A stretch of DNA of 64,000 nucleotides. Origin: an uncultured Ruegeria sp. Its GTDB lineage: Bacteria > Pseudomonadota > Alphaproteobacteria > Rhodobacterales > Rhodobacteraceae. The stretch lies in the NCBI RefSeq assembly GCF_947500045.1, contig NZ_CANMQQ010000012.1, positions 94,476-158,475 on the forward strand, given 5' to 3'. Every line of letters starts with the position of its first letter. Within the stretch, counting starts at the first letter, position 1. A program made the position numbers and the translations under genes. Positions 26,951 through 35,174 of the stretch are shown here, in pieces. The notes beneath the pieces were generated by a model, which ran no database searches, was not told the DNA's origin, and saw nothing but the letters and a program-made list of their open reading frames with translations.

Positions 26951-28651
26951 TTACTGCACCAAATAGGGTTTCTTGAAAGATTTGGCCTGCGTGCCGAATT
27001 CGTCGTTCACCGGGAAATCGCCCATCAAGTATGGGTGCATTCCTTGATTCTTGAGGTTTTGCAGGAATTTTCCGAACCCGGACAGATCAACCAGCGTCGG
27101 CGCTTCGGTCAAATGGGTGGGTTGGGGTGCGCCCATGTCTTCCAGCACGGTTTGCAGCTGTTCCATCGGGGCTTCCACGAAATCGGCCATCGTCCAGACC
27201 CGGATTCTTGAATTTGAGCGGGCGGTATCAAGCAGCTCAAGCTGTTTTGTTTCTCGCTGTTGCAAGCGGGCGGCTTCACACCGGATATCGGCAAAGTTCA
27301 TGTTAGAGCGGAACAAAGGAACGGCCCACGCCCCGGTGATGATCGCGATATTGGCATTTTGGTCGCGCGCCAGAAATTCGCTGATCTGCTGGTTGTCCTG
27401 TGGCCCGAACTGAAAACACTGGCGTTCGCCGCGCGTGTTCCAGATGACATTCGACAGGAAGGCAGTTGGGTTATAATCGCGCAGCATGGCACAATCACTG
27501 AGCACGCCGTTCATCAACGTCTCATCCCCTGCGAATTGTGCCCTTTCAGGATGAAAAAGATGCCCGTGTACTCGCGCGCCAGTGGCATTTGCAAGCCAGG
27601 GCTCAAAGTCCTCAAACAGCTCGGAAAAACCCTGGAGTACGGAATATGGAAAGGCCGAAAGGCTCCGTTCGCATGTCGAGCGCGGGAAACAGCTTTGCAT
27701 ATACAGCCCGTCCCGTCCGCGCACGCGCCGCTCAACGGCTTTGGAAAAGACCCGGTCAATCTTTCCCGGGTTGGGCTCAGCAGGGGTCAACGCGCTGTTT
27801 TCATCCGTAAGAAAGGTTTGATACAGTCGATCCGCCCCCTGCCAGATTTTGCGCGCCACAAAACAATCCGACCGGCGCAGCAGTTGCAGATGGTCGTCGT
27901 AAAACATATGCGGTCGGCCCTGGTAGTCGAACTTCGACAATGTCAGCGACCGGCTCTCGATATGTGTTGAATAAAGCCGTGCGAGTGTTTGAAAATAGCT
28001 TTCGTCCGGTATCCAGACCTTGCGGAAATAGTGATCATATTCCTTGCGCTTCGGGTCCTGCAAAATGGCCGAAAGTGTTTGTCGGGTCAGGCACCACCAT
28101 TGGCTGCCCATATGTGGTACCAGACCTTCGGGAATAGTGCGGCGCATTCCAAGGGCACGTTGAAATCGCACATAGGCGTCGAACAATCTACGGCGCTTGC
28201 GCCATGAAAACGGAAACCGAAGCGTGAACCGTTCAAGATCCAGCCCACCGATTGTCCAGCTGACATCCCGCGTGGTCGCGCTCTCGATGAAGTCGACGCG
28301 GGGACGATCAGCCAAATAGTCGATCAGCTCGCCCACGGGACGCAAAGGCAGGCAGGCACCTGAGGACAGGTAGACATGCCGGACATCGGGAAACTTTTCC
28401 AGTATCAGGGCAGCGGCGGATTGAGATGCGGCAACGATGCCCCAACTGCCCCATTCGCAGACATGTCGATCCGAAAACTGGATCAGGGGGTCATCGGCGC
28501 AGGCGGCGATAAACTTGGAGTAGGTCGGGTTGCCCACCTTGCGATCCACATGGATCACCACGGGGCAGCCCGAGGCCGTCCAGTGTCGCGCCACCTGCTC
28601 AACCCGATCCAGCGCAGTGTGCACCAGCATGACGATGCCCAGGCTGCTCAT
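26951..28651 (-). CDS. Core-2/I-branching (GT14)-type glycosyltransferase, DUF5928-like
   Basis: The N-terminal 300 residues resemble beta-1,6-N-acetylglucosaminyltransferases of the core-2/I-branching type, with IVMLVHTALDRVEQVARHW, a VIHVDRKV strand, YLSSGACLPLRP and the GSQWWCLTR segment. The C-terminal 260 residues match a domain I recall from Rhodobacteraceae proteins labelled DUF5928. It contains FPYSVLQGFSELFEDFEPW, AIITGAWAVPLFRSN and a fold that could itself bind PAPS or a sugar nucleotide. Length is 566 aa. It overlaps the upstream GT2 gene by 4 nt and ends 6 nt before the sulfotransferase gene. Confidence 0.82.
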   Translation of the reverse strand: MSSLGIVMLVHTALDRVEQVARHWTASGCPVVIHVDRKVGNPTYSKFIAACADDPLIQFSDRHVCEWGSWGIVAASQSAAALILEKFPDVRHVYLSSGACLPLRPVGELIDYLADRPRVDFIESATTRDVSWTIGGLDLERFTLRFPFSWRKRRRLFDAYVRFQRALGMRRTIPEGLVPHMGSQWWCLTRQTLSAILQDPKRKEYDHYFRKVWIPDESYFQTLARLYSTHIESRSLTLSKFDYQGRPHMFYDDHLQLLRRSDCFVARKIWQGADRLYQTFLTDENSALTPAEPNPGKIDRVFSKAVERRVRGRDGLYMQSCFPRSTCERSLSAFPYSVLQGFSELFEDFEPWLANATGARVHGHLFHPERAQFAGDETLMNGVLSDCAMLRDYNPTAFLSNVIWNTRGERQCFQFGPQDNQQISEFLARDQNANIAIITGAWAVPLFRSNMNFADIRCEAARLQQRETKQLELLDTARSNSRIRVWTMADFVEAPMEQLQTVLEDMGAPQPTHLTEAPTLVDLSGFGKFLQNLKNQGMHPYLMGDFPVNDEFGTQAKSFKKPYLVQ

Positions 28652-29658
28652 GCCCAGTTCCCCTTCGACATCAGGCCGAGGATCTCAAGCTGCCTCCAGT
28701 TGATGTATTTTTCGGACCATTTGTTCCAGAAAACTGGCCTGCTCTCTAATTGCTGGACATAGGCTTTGTATTCGCCAGAGCTTCGGTAATGCTGGTTGCG
28801 GTTCAATTCCTCGCGGGCCTTGTCGCCCAGGGTGTCAATCAGCTTTGCGTGCAGCAGCGCACCGCTGGTTTTTTCACCCCCACGTTCCTCATAAACCTGA
28901 TTGAGACCGCGGGGCAGCAATGCATGGGTCGAGCTGACATAGGCGTACCTACGATGCCACTTCACCAGAGGAATCTTGTTCAGCGCGGGGGCTTTCTTGG
29001 GCGTTTCCTGAAAGAAAACCCGTGCGCGGGCACCACCTTGAATCCATAGGTTTCCATAGGTCGGATTCCGGGTGATCATGTAATTGCCCGAGTCGAACCA
29101 AGAAGCGATTTCAAAAGGATTCTGGCCTTCCTGATAGGGCATCTCTTCGATTGCGCCTTCGGGGTACATGTCGATCAGCATGGTGCCAAAGCTGCGCACG
29201 CCTGTGTCGTCCAGCCAGTCGGTCAGCGCCCGGATCGGGCGGGTATCGCAGAAAGGGTAGACAAAGAATTCATCAGGATCGACAGTTAATACCCAGTGCT
29301 TGTGGGCATATGTCCGCAGCAGATAATTTGACCAATCCAGCCCATAGGTTGCCTGCTTATAACCGGCATCGGTCCACCAAAGTGACACATCTGGCTGATC
29401 AGCCAGAAATTCACGGGTGCCATCGTCACTGTTGTTGTCAATAAACAGAAAGTGGTTGACGCCTAGCTTTCGATAATAGTCCAGAAAATAGGGAAGGCGG
29501 ATACATTCATTTCGCACGACACTCATCAGCAAGACATCCTGTGGACGAATGCCCGAGGTGTTGTTCTGAACTGGCTTCAACTGGTGCCGTTTGCGCAGGC
29601 AACGCAAAAGGCGACGCTTGCGCCGCAATCTCATGCGATAGGAATCCAAAAGGCTCAC
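28648..29658 (-). CDS. Family 2-like glycosyltransferase (second of a paralogous pair)
   Basis: This GT-A type glycosyltransferase of the glyco_tranf_2_4 group carries VVRNECIRLPYFLDYYRKLGV, the DNNSDDGT motif and a VDPDEFF metal-binding DxD. It clearly parallels the gene upstream at 29781-30827 in order of motifs and in the basic N-terminus (RLRRKRRLLR). By that parallel I place the start at GTG 29658, giving 336 aa; the frame is open to a TTG at 29670. No membrane segment is seen, so it is probably cytosolic or peripheral. The sugar donor is unknown. Confidence 0.87.
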   Translation of the reverse strand: MSLLDSYRMRLRRKRRLLRCLRKRHQLKPVQNNTSGIRPQDVLLMSVVRNECIRLPYFLDYYRKLGVNHFLFIDNNSDDGTREFLADQPDVSLWWTDAGYKQATYGLDWSNYLLRTYAHKHWVLTVDPDEFFVYPFCDTRPIRALTDWLDDTGVRSFGTMLIDMYPEGAIEEMPYQEGQNPFEIASWFDSGNYMITRNPTYGNLWIQGGARARVFFQETPKKAPALNKIPLVKWHRRYAYVSSTHALLPRGLNQVYEERGGEKTSGALLHAKLIDTLGDKAREELNRNQHYRSSGEYKAYVQQLESRPVFWNKWSEKYINWRQLEILGLMSKGNWA

Positions 29659-29762
29659 GCGGCTGCCCAACCTTTTTTGATACGCGCGTCTGCCCGGGGC
29701 CGCCTGAGGCCTGAGTGGTGCCGGACATTATCGTTTTATGACATTTCTGCACCTTGTGAGGC

Positions 29763-29781
29763 AACGGGTTTAAATCCCGTT
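29763..29781 (-). terminator. Hairpin after the first GT2 gene
   Basis: AACGGG and CCCGTT form a 6 bp stem around a 7 nt AT-rich loop, overlapping the last stop codon of the upstream glycosyltransferase. No T-run follows, so I expect partial termination or mRNA end protection inside the operon rather than a full stop. Its 5 bp stem plus 7 nt loop also looks like a tRNA T-arm, but no tRNA surrounds it. Confidence 0.35.
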
Positions 29782-30827
29782 TACTTCCCCGCAGTGGCAG
29801 GAAAGCCGCCACTGTTCATCAGCCCTAGCTTCCGCAGCTGCCGCCAATCGCTCAGCTGTATCGAGGATGGCGTCCAAAGATCGGGTCGGCTGATGATCCC
29901 GTCGTAATAGGTGCTGAATTGATCGGGGTCGTGGAAATGCTGTCGCCGCTGTTTCTCGGCCTGCGATTTTTCGACTACCTCGGGCAGGAATTTCGTGTGC
30001 AGCAAAACGCCCGAGGGGGTGTTCCCGCCCGGCCCGTCATATCCAAAGTTCAAGGTGCGTGGCAGCGCGGAATGGGTGGAGTTCACGTAAGCCATGTGTC
30101 GCGACCACCGAACCAAAGGGATTTTGTTCAGCGTTGGTGATCGTTCGGGCTGCTCCGCAAAGAACACACGTTCGCGCATCCCACCCTGAGCCCACAGGTT
30201 TCCCATCGGCATCTGGCGCTGGGTGCGATAGGGGCCGGGTTCAAACCAGTTCAGAACACCGGTTGGATCGGACTGCGGATCATAGGTTTGTGCGCCTATC
30301 GGACCTTTGGGATAGAGGTCCAGCATCAGCGCACCAAACGCAGGCTGCCCGCGCGCGTCCAACCACGTGGTCAGATCACGCAGTGTATGTGTGTCGTGAT
30401 GGGTATAGACCAGCAACTCGTCGGCATCGACCATAAGGGACCAATGCCCGTGGGCGTATTTCCATTGCAACCACGTCAACCAATCCAACCCGAACCGGGA
30501 TGCGCGATAGTTGGCAGCGGTTTGCCATAGCGATACATCCGGCTGATCCAAAAGATACGGGACCGAGCCATCGTCGCTGTCATTGTCCACCATCAAAAAG
30601 TGATCAACGCCCAATGCGCGATAATGTTTGAAGAACCACGGCAAACGGGTGATTTCGTTGCGCAGAGTGGTGAACCCAAGGATTGCCTTGGGCTTAATCT
30701 GCTGGGTCCGGTTGCAAAGCGAGGTCAGTCGATGGCGGCTGCGAAAGGATCGCCACAAAAGCCGCTTGCGTTTCAGGCGCAGCTTATAACGCTGCACCCA
30801 ATTCAGCGGCTGATCATCGATGCTCAC
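29781..30827 (-). CDS. Family 2-like glycosyltransferase (first of a paralogous pair)
   Basis: This 348 aa GT-A enzyme resembles its downstream neighbour throughout: a basic N-terminal helix (RLKRKRLLWR), TTLRNEITRLPWFFKHYRALGV, DNDSDDGS and VDADELL as the DxD, then the shared NLWAQGG and LNKIPLVRW segments. The start is GTG 30827, whose last two bases lie in the galE stop codon (GTGA), so the two genes are translationally coupled. A longer frame reaching into galE is not credible. It probably adds a sugar from a nucleotide donor to a surface glycan. Confidence 0.87.
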   Translation of the reverse strand: MSIDDQPLNWVQRYKLRLKRKRLLWRSFRSRHRLTSLCNRTQQIKPKAILGFTTLRNEITRLPWFFKHYRALGVDHFLMVDNDSDDGSVPYLLDQPDVSLWQTAANYRASRFGLDWLTWLQWKYAHGHWSLMVDADELLVYTHHDTHTLRDLTTWLDARGQPAFGALMLDLYPKGPIGAQTYDPQSDPTGVLNWFEPGPYRTQRQMPMGNLWAQGGMRERVFFAEQPERSPTLNKIPLVRWSRHMAYVNSTHSALPRTLNFGYDGPGGNTPSGVLLHTKFLPEVVEKSQAEKQRRQHFHDPDQFSTYYDGIISRPDLWTPSSIQLSDWRQLRKLGLMNSGGFPATAGK

Positions 30828-31807
30828 TTTTTGTAGCTGCCGTTCTGATGCCAGCGCCAAGCATCGGTGATCATCGTCTCTAATGTTGATCTTTTTGCTG
30901 TCCAGCCCAGCTCGTCCTTGGCCCGGACGGAGCCCGAGACCAGCCGCGTGCAATCCCCGGCCCGGCGTGCGCCGACACTGTAAGGTACGGCGCGATTGGT
31001 GACTGCTTTGGAATGCTCGATCACTTCCATCACCGAAAAGCCCGACCCGGTGCCCAGGTTAAACACACGGCTTTCGTTGCCCTCTTCCAGCCATTTCAGC
31101 CCCAGAACATGCGCATCGACCAGATCACAGACATGAACGTAGTCGCGGATGCATGTTCCGTCTGGCGTGTCATAGTCGGTGCCAAAGACTGTCAGCCTGT
31201 CGCGCTTTCCGTCTATGGCATCCAGCATCAGCGGCACCAGATGGGTTTCGGGTCGGTGGAACTCGCCAACCTCAGCCTCGGGATCGGCTCCGGCCACGTT
31301 GAAATAGCGGAAGATGACATGGTTCAGCCCGTAGGCGGCCTGATAGTCGCGCAGAATATCTTCAATAGCCCGCTTTGAAGCACCGTATGCGTTCAGCGGG
31401 TGCTGTGGCGTGGTTTCATCCAGCACTACATTGTCATGCTCACCATAAGTGGCACAGGTCGAGGAGAAGACGAAATCCAGACATCCAGAGTCTACCGCCG
31501 CTTGAATCAGATTCAAGGACCCGGTCACATTGTTCGACCAGTATCTTCCGGGCTCGGACATCGCCTCGCCCACCTGACTGAGGGCGGCGAAATGCATCAC
31601 AGCGGCGGGTTGGTACTTGGCAAACACCTCATCCAGGCGCGCGCGGTCCAGCAGATCACCTAGTTCGAAGGGACCAAATTTCACCGCGTCCTGCCAGCCC
31701 GTGACCAGATTGTCATAGGTCACCGGGATATACCCCGCTTGTGCCAGTGCCTTGCACGCGTGCGAGCCGATGTAGCCCGCGCCGCCGGTGACCAGAATAT
31801 AGGTCAT
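30824..31807 (-). CDS. galE: UDP-glucose 4-epimerase
   Basis: GalE interconverts UDP-glucose and UDP-galactose, and sometimes the N-acetyl forms, supplying glycan precursors. The extended short-chain dehydrogenase layout is complete in 327 aa: NAD site TGGAGYIGSH at residues 7-16, the SSTCATYGE serine/threonine segment, the YGASK catalytic Tyr-Lys pair and the RDYVHVCDL motif. It overlaps kdsB by 4 nt upstream and the glycosyltransferase by 3 nt downstream. The context assigns it to the glycan operon rather than to galactose breakdown. Confidence 0.94.
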   Translation of the reverse strand: MTYILVTGGAGYIGSHACKALAQAGYIPVTYDNLVTGWQDAVKFGPFELGDLLDRARLDEVFAKYQPAAVMHFAALSQVGEAMSEPGRYWSNNVTGSLNLIQAAVDSGCLDFVFSSTCATYGEHDNVVLDETTPQHPLNAYGASKRAIEDILRDYQAAYGLNHVIFRYFNVAGADPEAEVGEFHRPETHLVPLMLDAIDGKRDRLTVFGTDYDTPDGTCIRDYVHVCDLVDAHVLGLKWLEEGNESRVFNLGTGSGFSVMEVIEHSKAVTNRAVPYSVGARRAGDCTRLVSGSVRAKDELGWTAKRSTLETMITDAWRWHQNGSYKK

Positions 31808-32604
31808 TCCAGCCCCATCTCAGCCATCATCTCTTCGATCTTGGCGACGTCCTGTGGGTTGTTCAGCTCCCAGAACTGGCGGCCTTTGGCTTCGACCTCG
31901 ACGCACAGAACCTTGCGACCGTTTTCCATGAAACGTAGCTGCTCCAACCCTTCTAGCGATTCCAGCGGGCCACTTGGCCATGACGGATACGCCGCCAGTG
32001 CATCAGGCCGGTAGGCGTAGACGCCAACATGGTGAAAGACCGGGGTTGGATCGGTGCTGGCATAGATCTCGGAAGTGAAGGGGATCACCTCTTTCGAGAA
32101 ATACAGCGCGCTGTGATCGTTGCCAAATACCGCTGTTGTGCCCCCAACGCGGCCATGTTTGCGGTCATTTAGCAACCCATTCAGCGCGTCGCCATCACAG
32201 CGCAGAACCGGGGTGGCGACGCCCGCCTCCGGTGCGGCACGCAGGCCCGAAATCAGGTCTTCCACAAACCAGTGAGGGGTCAGCGGCGCATCACCCTGAA
32301 GGTTAACCACGATTTCGTATCCACCGCCCAGCACCGCATGTGTCTCTGCACAGCGCTCGGTGCCGTTGCGGCAGGTGTCCGAAGTCATGACGACTTCGGC
32401 CCCGAAACCTTCGGCCGCCTCGCGGATACGGTCGTCATCGGTGGCGACAACCACACGATCCACACCCGAGGCGGAAATCGCGGCGCGCCATGACCGTTCG
32501 ATCAGGGTCATGCTTGTCCCGTTGGCACCGGTCAGTGGCACCAGTGGTTTGCCAGGATAACGGCTTGAGGCATAGCGAGCGGGAATCGCGATCAGTACGG
32601 ACAT
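31804..32604 (-). CDS. kdsB: 3-deoxy-manno-octulosonate cytidylyltransferase (CMP-KDO synthetase)-like
   Basis: This enzyme activates KDO or a similar ulosonic acid as the CMP sugar for lipopolysaccharide or capsule synthesis. The N-terminal nucleotide loop IPARYASSRYPGKPL is at residues 7-21, with RNGTERCAE, NLQGDAPL and HHVGVYAYR following in the usual order. The 266 aa are near family length. Small departures, such as NGTERC and QGDAPL in place of SGTDR and QGDEP forms, suggest a family branch whose sugar may differ from KDO. It overlaps cysQ by 1 nt and galE by 4 nt. Confidence 0.87.
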   Translation of the reverse strand: MSVLIAIPARYASSRYPGKPLVPLTGANGTSMTLIERSWRAAISASGVDRVVVATDDDRIREAAEGFGAEVVMTSDTCRNGTERCAETHAVLGGGYEIVVNLQGDAPLTPHWFVEDLISGLRAAPEAGVATPVLRCDGDALNGLLNDRKHGRVGGTTAVFGNDHSALYFSKEVIPFTSEIYASTDPTPVFHHVGVYAYRPDALAAYPSWPSGPLESLEGLEQLRFMENGRKVLCVEVEAKGRQFWELNNPQDVAKIEEMMAEMGLE

Positions 32605-33401
32605 CAGGCTTCCTTTAGGTCTACGCCCGGAGCATAGGCGATGAAAAATGGATTGGCATAGCCGTCTTTGCCATAGGTCAGCGGTGAATGGTCGTCAAAG
32701 CGAACCACATTCCCGCCTGCGCCAGCAAGAACAGCGTGGCCTGCGGCGGTGTCCCATTCCATAGTGCGGCCCACTCGGGGGTAAAGGTCGGCCTCGCCCG
32801 TGGCGACCAGGCAGAACTTCAGCGATGATCCGGCGCTTTTGCTGTCGCGCACCTGATATTTGTTGATGTAATCCTCGGTCGCCTGATCCCGATGTGACTT
32901 TGACGCCACAATCAACAACGCCGAATTGTCTGGTTTAGAGACTGATATTGGTGTCCCCTGGCCAACTTTATCTTTGTCCAAAGCACCGGTTTCCTCAACC
33001 GCTTGCCCGTCGGCCCGAGTATAGAACATTCGTCCCCGCGTGGGAGCATAGACCACACCACGCGTCGGCACGCCATTCTCGACCAGCGCAATATTCACCG
33101 TGAAATCCCCACGCCGGTTGATGAATTCTTTGGTGCCGTCCAGCGGATCGACGATCAGGAATGTGTCGCCTTTCTTAGAATGCGAGGCCGCCTGTTCCTC
33201 GGTCACCAGTAAGATATCAGGGAAGGCTTTACGCAACCCGGCCGAGATCAGCGCATCGGCCGCCTCATCCGCCTCGGTCACCGGGCTGGAATCGGATTTG
33301 ACTTTGACATCGAAATCATCCGCCTCATAGATCTGCATGATTTTGTCCCCGGCCTGCAGGGCCAGCCGCCGGATGACGGGTATCAGGGCGTCATAGGTCA
33401 C
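32604..33401 (-). CDS. cysQ: 3'(2'),5'-bisphosphate nucleotidase CysQ
   Basis: CysQ hydrolyses 3'-phosphoadenosine 5'-phosphate (PAP) to AMP and phosphate, removing the inhibitory product of PAPS reductases and sulfotransferases. The inositol-monophosphatase-fold motifs are VTEEQ, the metal site DPLDGTKEFINRRGDF and WDTAAGHAVL, in 265 aa. The start is GTG 33401. It is the first gene of the operon that ends in a sulfotransferase, so local PAP removal during glycan sulfation is a natural explanation of the linkage. Confidence 0.94.
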   Translation of the reverse strand: MTYDALIPVIRRLALQAGDKIMQIYEADDFDVKVKSDSSPVTEADEAADALISAGLRKAFPDILLVTEEQAASHSKKGDTFLIVDPLDGTKEFINRRGDFTVNIALVENGVPTRGVVYAPTRGRMFYTRADGQAVEETGALDKDKVGQGTPISVSKPDNSALLIVASKSHRDQATEDYINKYQVRDSKSAGSSLKFCLVATGEADLYPRVGRTMEWDTAAGHAVLAGAGGNVVRFDDHSPLTYGKDGYANPFFIAYAPGVDLKEA

Positions 33402-33524
33402 AAAAATGTTCCGATCTTTTGGTTTGTTGATACAGGTTCAACACGGACTTATGATGCGGCGGATACGGAACGGCAAGAATTTCGTGCCATAGTCGCGGGT
33501 AACGCAGCAGAAAAGAGCGGTCGG

Positions 33525-34346
33525 GTGTTTCACTATAAACGAAATCAGTCACTGATAGGCGCGGCCTTCACAACGGCCGAGTTGATATTCCACGCGGTTG
33601 TCCGCAACATCCGGTCGCAGCATTCAAATGCAGTCATGGCAATCGTCATAAACATCCTCCAGGTGGTGGTAGTTGCGACGGCCTTCTATTTCATCCTGTC
33701 CCTCATGGGTACACGGATCGCCAAGATACGCGGTGAGTTCATTCTTTTCTTGCTGTCGGGTGTGTTTCTATTTCTGACGCATATCAAATCGGTCGGCGCC
33801 ATTGCCGGTGTCGGAGATGGCAACAATCCCATGACCCTGCATTCGCCGATGACCATGTTGGTGATGCTGGCGGCTTCGGCGCTTGGTACGCTTTATACGC
33901 AACTTGTCTCGATCCTGGTGATTTTGTTTGTCTACAGCGTTGCCGTTTCACCGCTCGAGATTCAGGAGCCAAGTGGCGCCTTTGCCATGCTTGTACTGGC
34001 TTGGTTCACGGGATGCTCCGTGGGACTCGTTTTTTTGGCGCTGAAGCCGTGGTTTCCCAATACGGTGACCATCCTTAAAAATGTCTACCGCCGCATGAAC
34101 ATGGTGTTCTCCGGCAAAATGTTTGTCGGCAACGCCCTTGGTGGGTTCATGTTGACCATGTTCGCCTGGAACCCTCTGTTTCACATCATCGACCAATGCA
34201 GGGGTTTTGTGTTCCGCAATTATTTTCCGCGTAATTCCAGCTGGGAATACGCGCTTTGGGTGGGCATCGTTCTGACAATGATCGGCTTGCTGGCCGAGTT
34301 CTACACGCGCAAGCAGGTCTCAAAAAGCTGGGATGCGCGGCGATAA
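33525..34346 (+). CDS. ABC-2-type polysaccharide export permease (KpsM-like), unpaired
   Basis: This 273 aa protein has six hydrophobic segments (about residues 38-62, 70-92, 108-135, 150-175, 205-222 and 240-262) and an N-terminal cytoplasmic stretch. The layout resembles capsule or O-antigen ABC-2 permeases such as KpsM. The start is GTG 33525, divergent from cysQ. No ATP-binding partner gene is adjacent, so the NBD must come from elsewhere or the gene is a remnant of a larger export cluster. Its place beside the glycan operon suggests it exports that product. Confidence 0.72.
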   Translation: MFHYKRNQSLIGAAFTTAELIFHAVVRNIRSQHSNAVMAIVINILQVVVVATAFYFILSLMGTRIAKIRGEFILFLLSGVFLFLTHIKSVGAIAGVGDGNNPMTLHSPMTMLVMLAASALGTLYTQLVSILVILFVYSVAVSPLEIQEPSGAFAMLVLAWFTGCSVGLVFLALKPWFPNTVTILKNVYRRMNMVFSGKMFVGNALGGFMLTMFAWNPLFHIIDQCRGFVFRNYFPRNSSWEYALWVGIVLTMIGLLAEFYTRKQVSKSWDARR

Positions 34347-34358
34347 GTGCAAAGCGCC

Positions 34359-34961
34359 CTAAGTTGCGACCCGCAAGGTCAGGTTGATGCGCCCACCCTT
34401 TGGCAGCAGCTTGGATGATCCGAACCGGATGCGATCCACACCATGGTAGGTCAGCCTTGCCGGGCCCCCCATGATCACCACATCACCTGAACTTAGCCAG
34501 ATCGATTCGGTCTTGCCACCTCGTGTGGTGTTGCCAATTCTGAAAAGCGCGTCATCACCCAAAGAGATCGACAAAACTGGCCAAGAGAAATCGGCTTCGT
34601 CCTTGTCCTGATGCAAGCCCATCTTTGTGCCTTCGCCGTAATAGTTGATCAGGCAGCAATCGGGCTGACGATCCGCGCCGGTCAGGTCCCGCCAGATTGA
34701 CAGAATCTCCTCCGGGATCGCGGGCCAGCCCATACCTTTCGGATGGGTGTCCTGATACCTGTATCCCGCCCGATCTGTAACCCAACCCAATGCCCCGGCC
34801 GAGGTCATGCGCACCGACATTTCCTTGCCCGAAGGCGTGACGGGCCGATAAAGCGGGGTGGCCTTCAGAATCGGTCGCAGCAGGTCAATCAGAGCGGTTT
34901 GTGCCGCCGCATTCAGATAGGCTTTGCGGATATCAAATCCGCGTAAAAGCAGCCGCGTCAT
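34359..34961 (-). CDS. alkB: AlkB-type 2-oxoglutarate/Fe(II) DNA repair dioxygenase
   Basis: AlkB oxidatively removes methyl groups from N1-methyladenine and N3-methylcytosine in DNA or RNA. The iron ligands are in LHQDKDE (His-x-Asp) and the distal YHGVDRI histidine, and the 2-oxoglutarate arginines are in the terminal RINLTLR segment. I use ATG 34961 (200 aa), matching the usual MTxLxLRGF start; the frame continues upstream to 35006 into the dnaK promoter region. It is convergent with the KpsM-like gene and divergent from dnaK. Confidence 0.92.
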   Translation of the reverse strand: MTRLLLRGFDIRKAYLNAAAQTALIDLLRPILKATPLYRPVTPSGKEMSVRMTSAGALGWVTDRAGYRYQDTHPKGMGWPAIPEEILSIWRDLTGADRQPDCCLINYYGEGTKMGLHQDKDEADFSWPVLSISLGDDALFRIGNTTRGGKTESIWLSSGDVVIMGGPARLTYHGVDRIRFGSSKLLPKGGRINLTLRVAT

Positions 34962-34976
34962 CCAAGAATCCCCAAA

Positions 34977-34998
34977 CCTTGCCAAAACCTTGCCAAAA
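34977..34998. repeat. Tandem 11 bp direct repeat
   Basis: CCTTGCCAAAA occurs twice, head to tail and without mismatch, in the 213 nt gap between alkB and dnaK. It lies 16 nt upstream of the alkB start and about 40 nt upstream of the dnaK -35. Confidence 0.6.
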
Positions 34999-35035
34999 AA
35001 GGCCAAAGAATCCTGAAAACCTGTGTTTCTGAACG

Positions 35036-35064
35036 CTTGCAGGCCCCTGTTCTCGCCCTTATAT
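35036..35064 (+). promoter_or_regulatory. RpoH (sigma-32) promoter of dnaK
   Basis: CTTG at 35036-35039, an 18 nt spacer and CTTATAT at 35058-35064 match the alphaproteobacterial heat-shock consensus CTTG-N17/18-CYTATNT at every fixed position. It lies 110 nt upstream of the dnaK ATG. No CIRCE element is present, so heat control of dnaK appears to be by RpoH. Confidence 0.8.
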
Positions 35065-35174
35065 ACGCCTCGACGCGCGATGGTGTAGTGCTGTCGCGCA
35101 CATCAATCGGGGATGGGATGCCGCAACGGGTCCAACCCTCGGAACATCGCCTTGAAGAGAAAGGGATTGAAAAT

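Noticed and set aside
29700..29790. tRNA-like T-arm (ACGGG, 7 nt loop, CCCGT)
   Set aside because: No acceptor, D or anticodon arms can be built around it; the 7 nt after it have no complement upstream. It is kept only as an operon hairpin.
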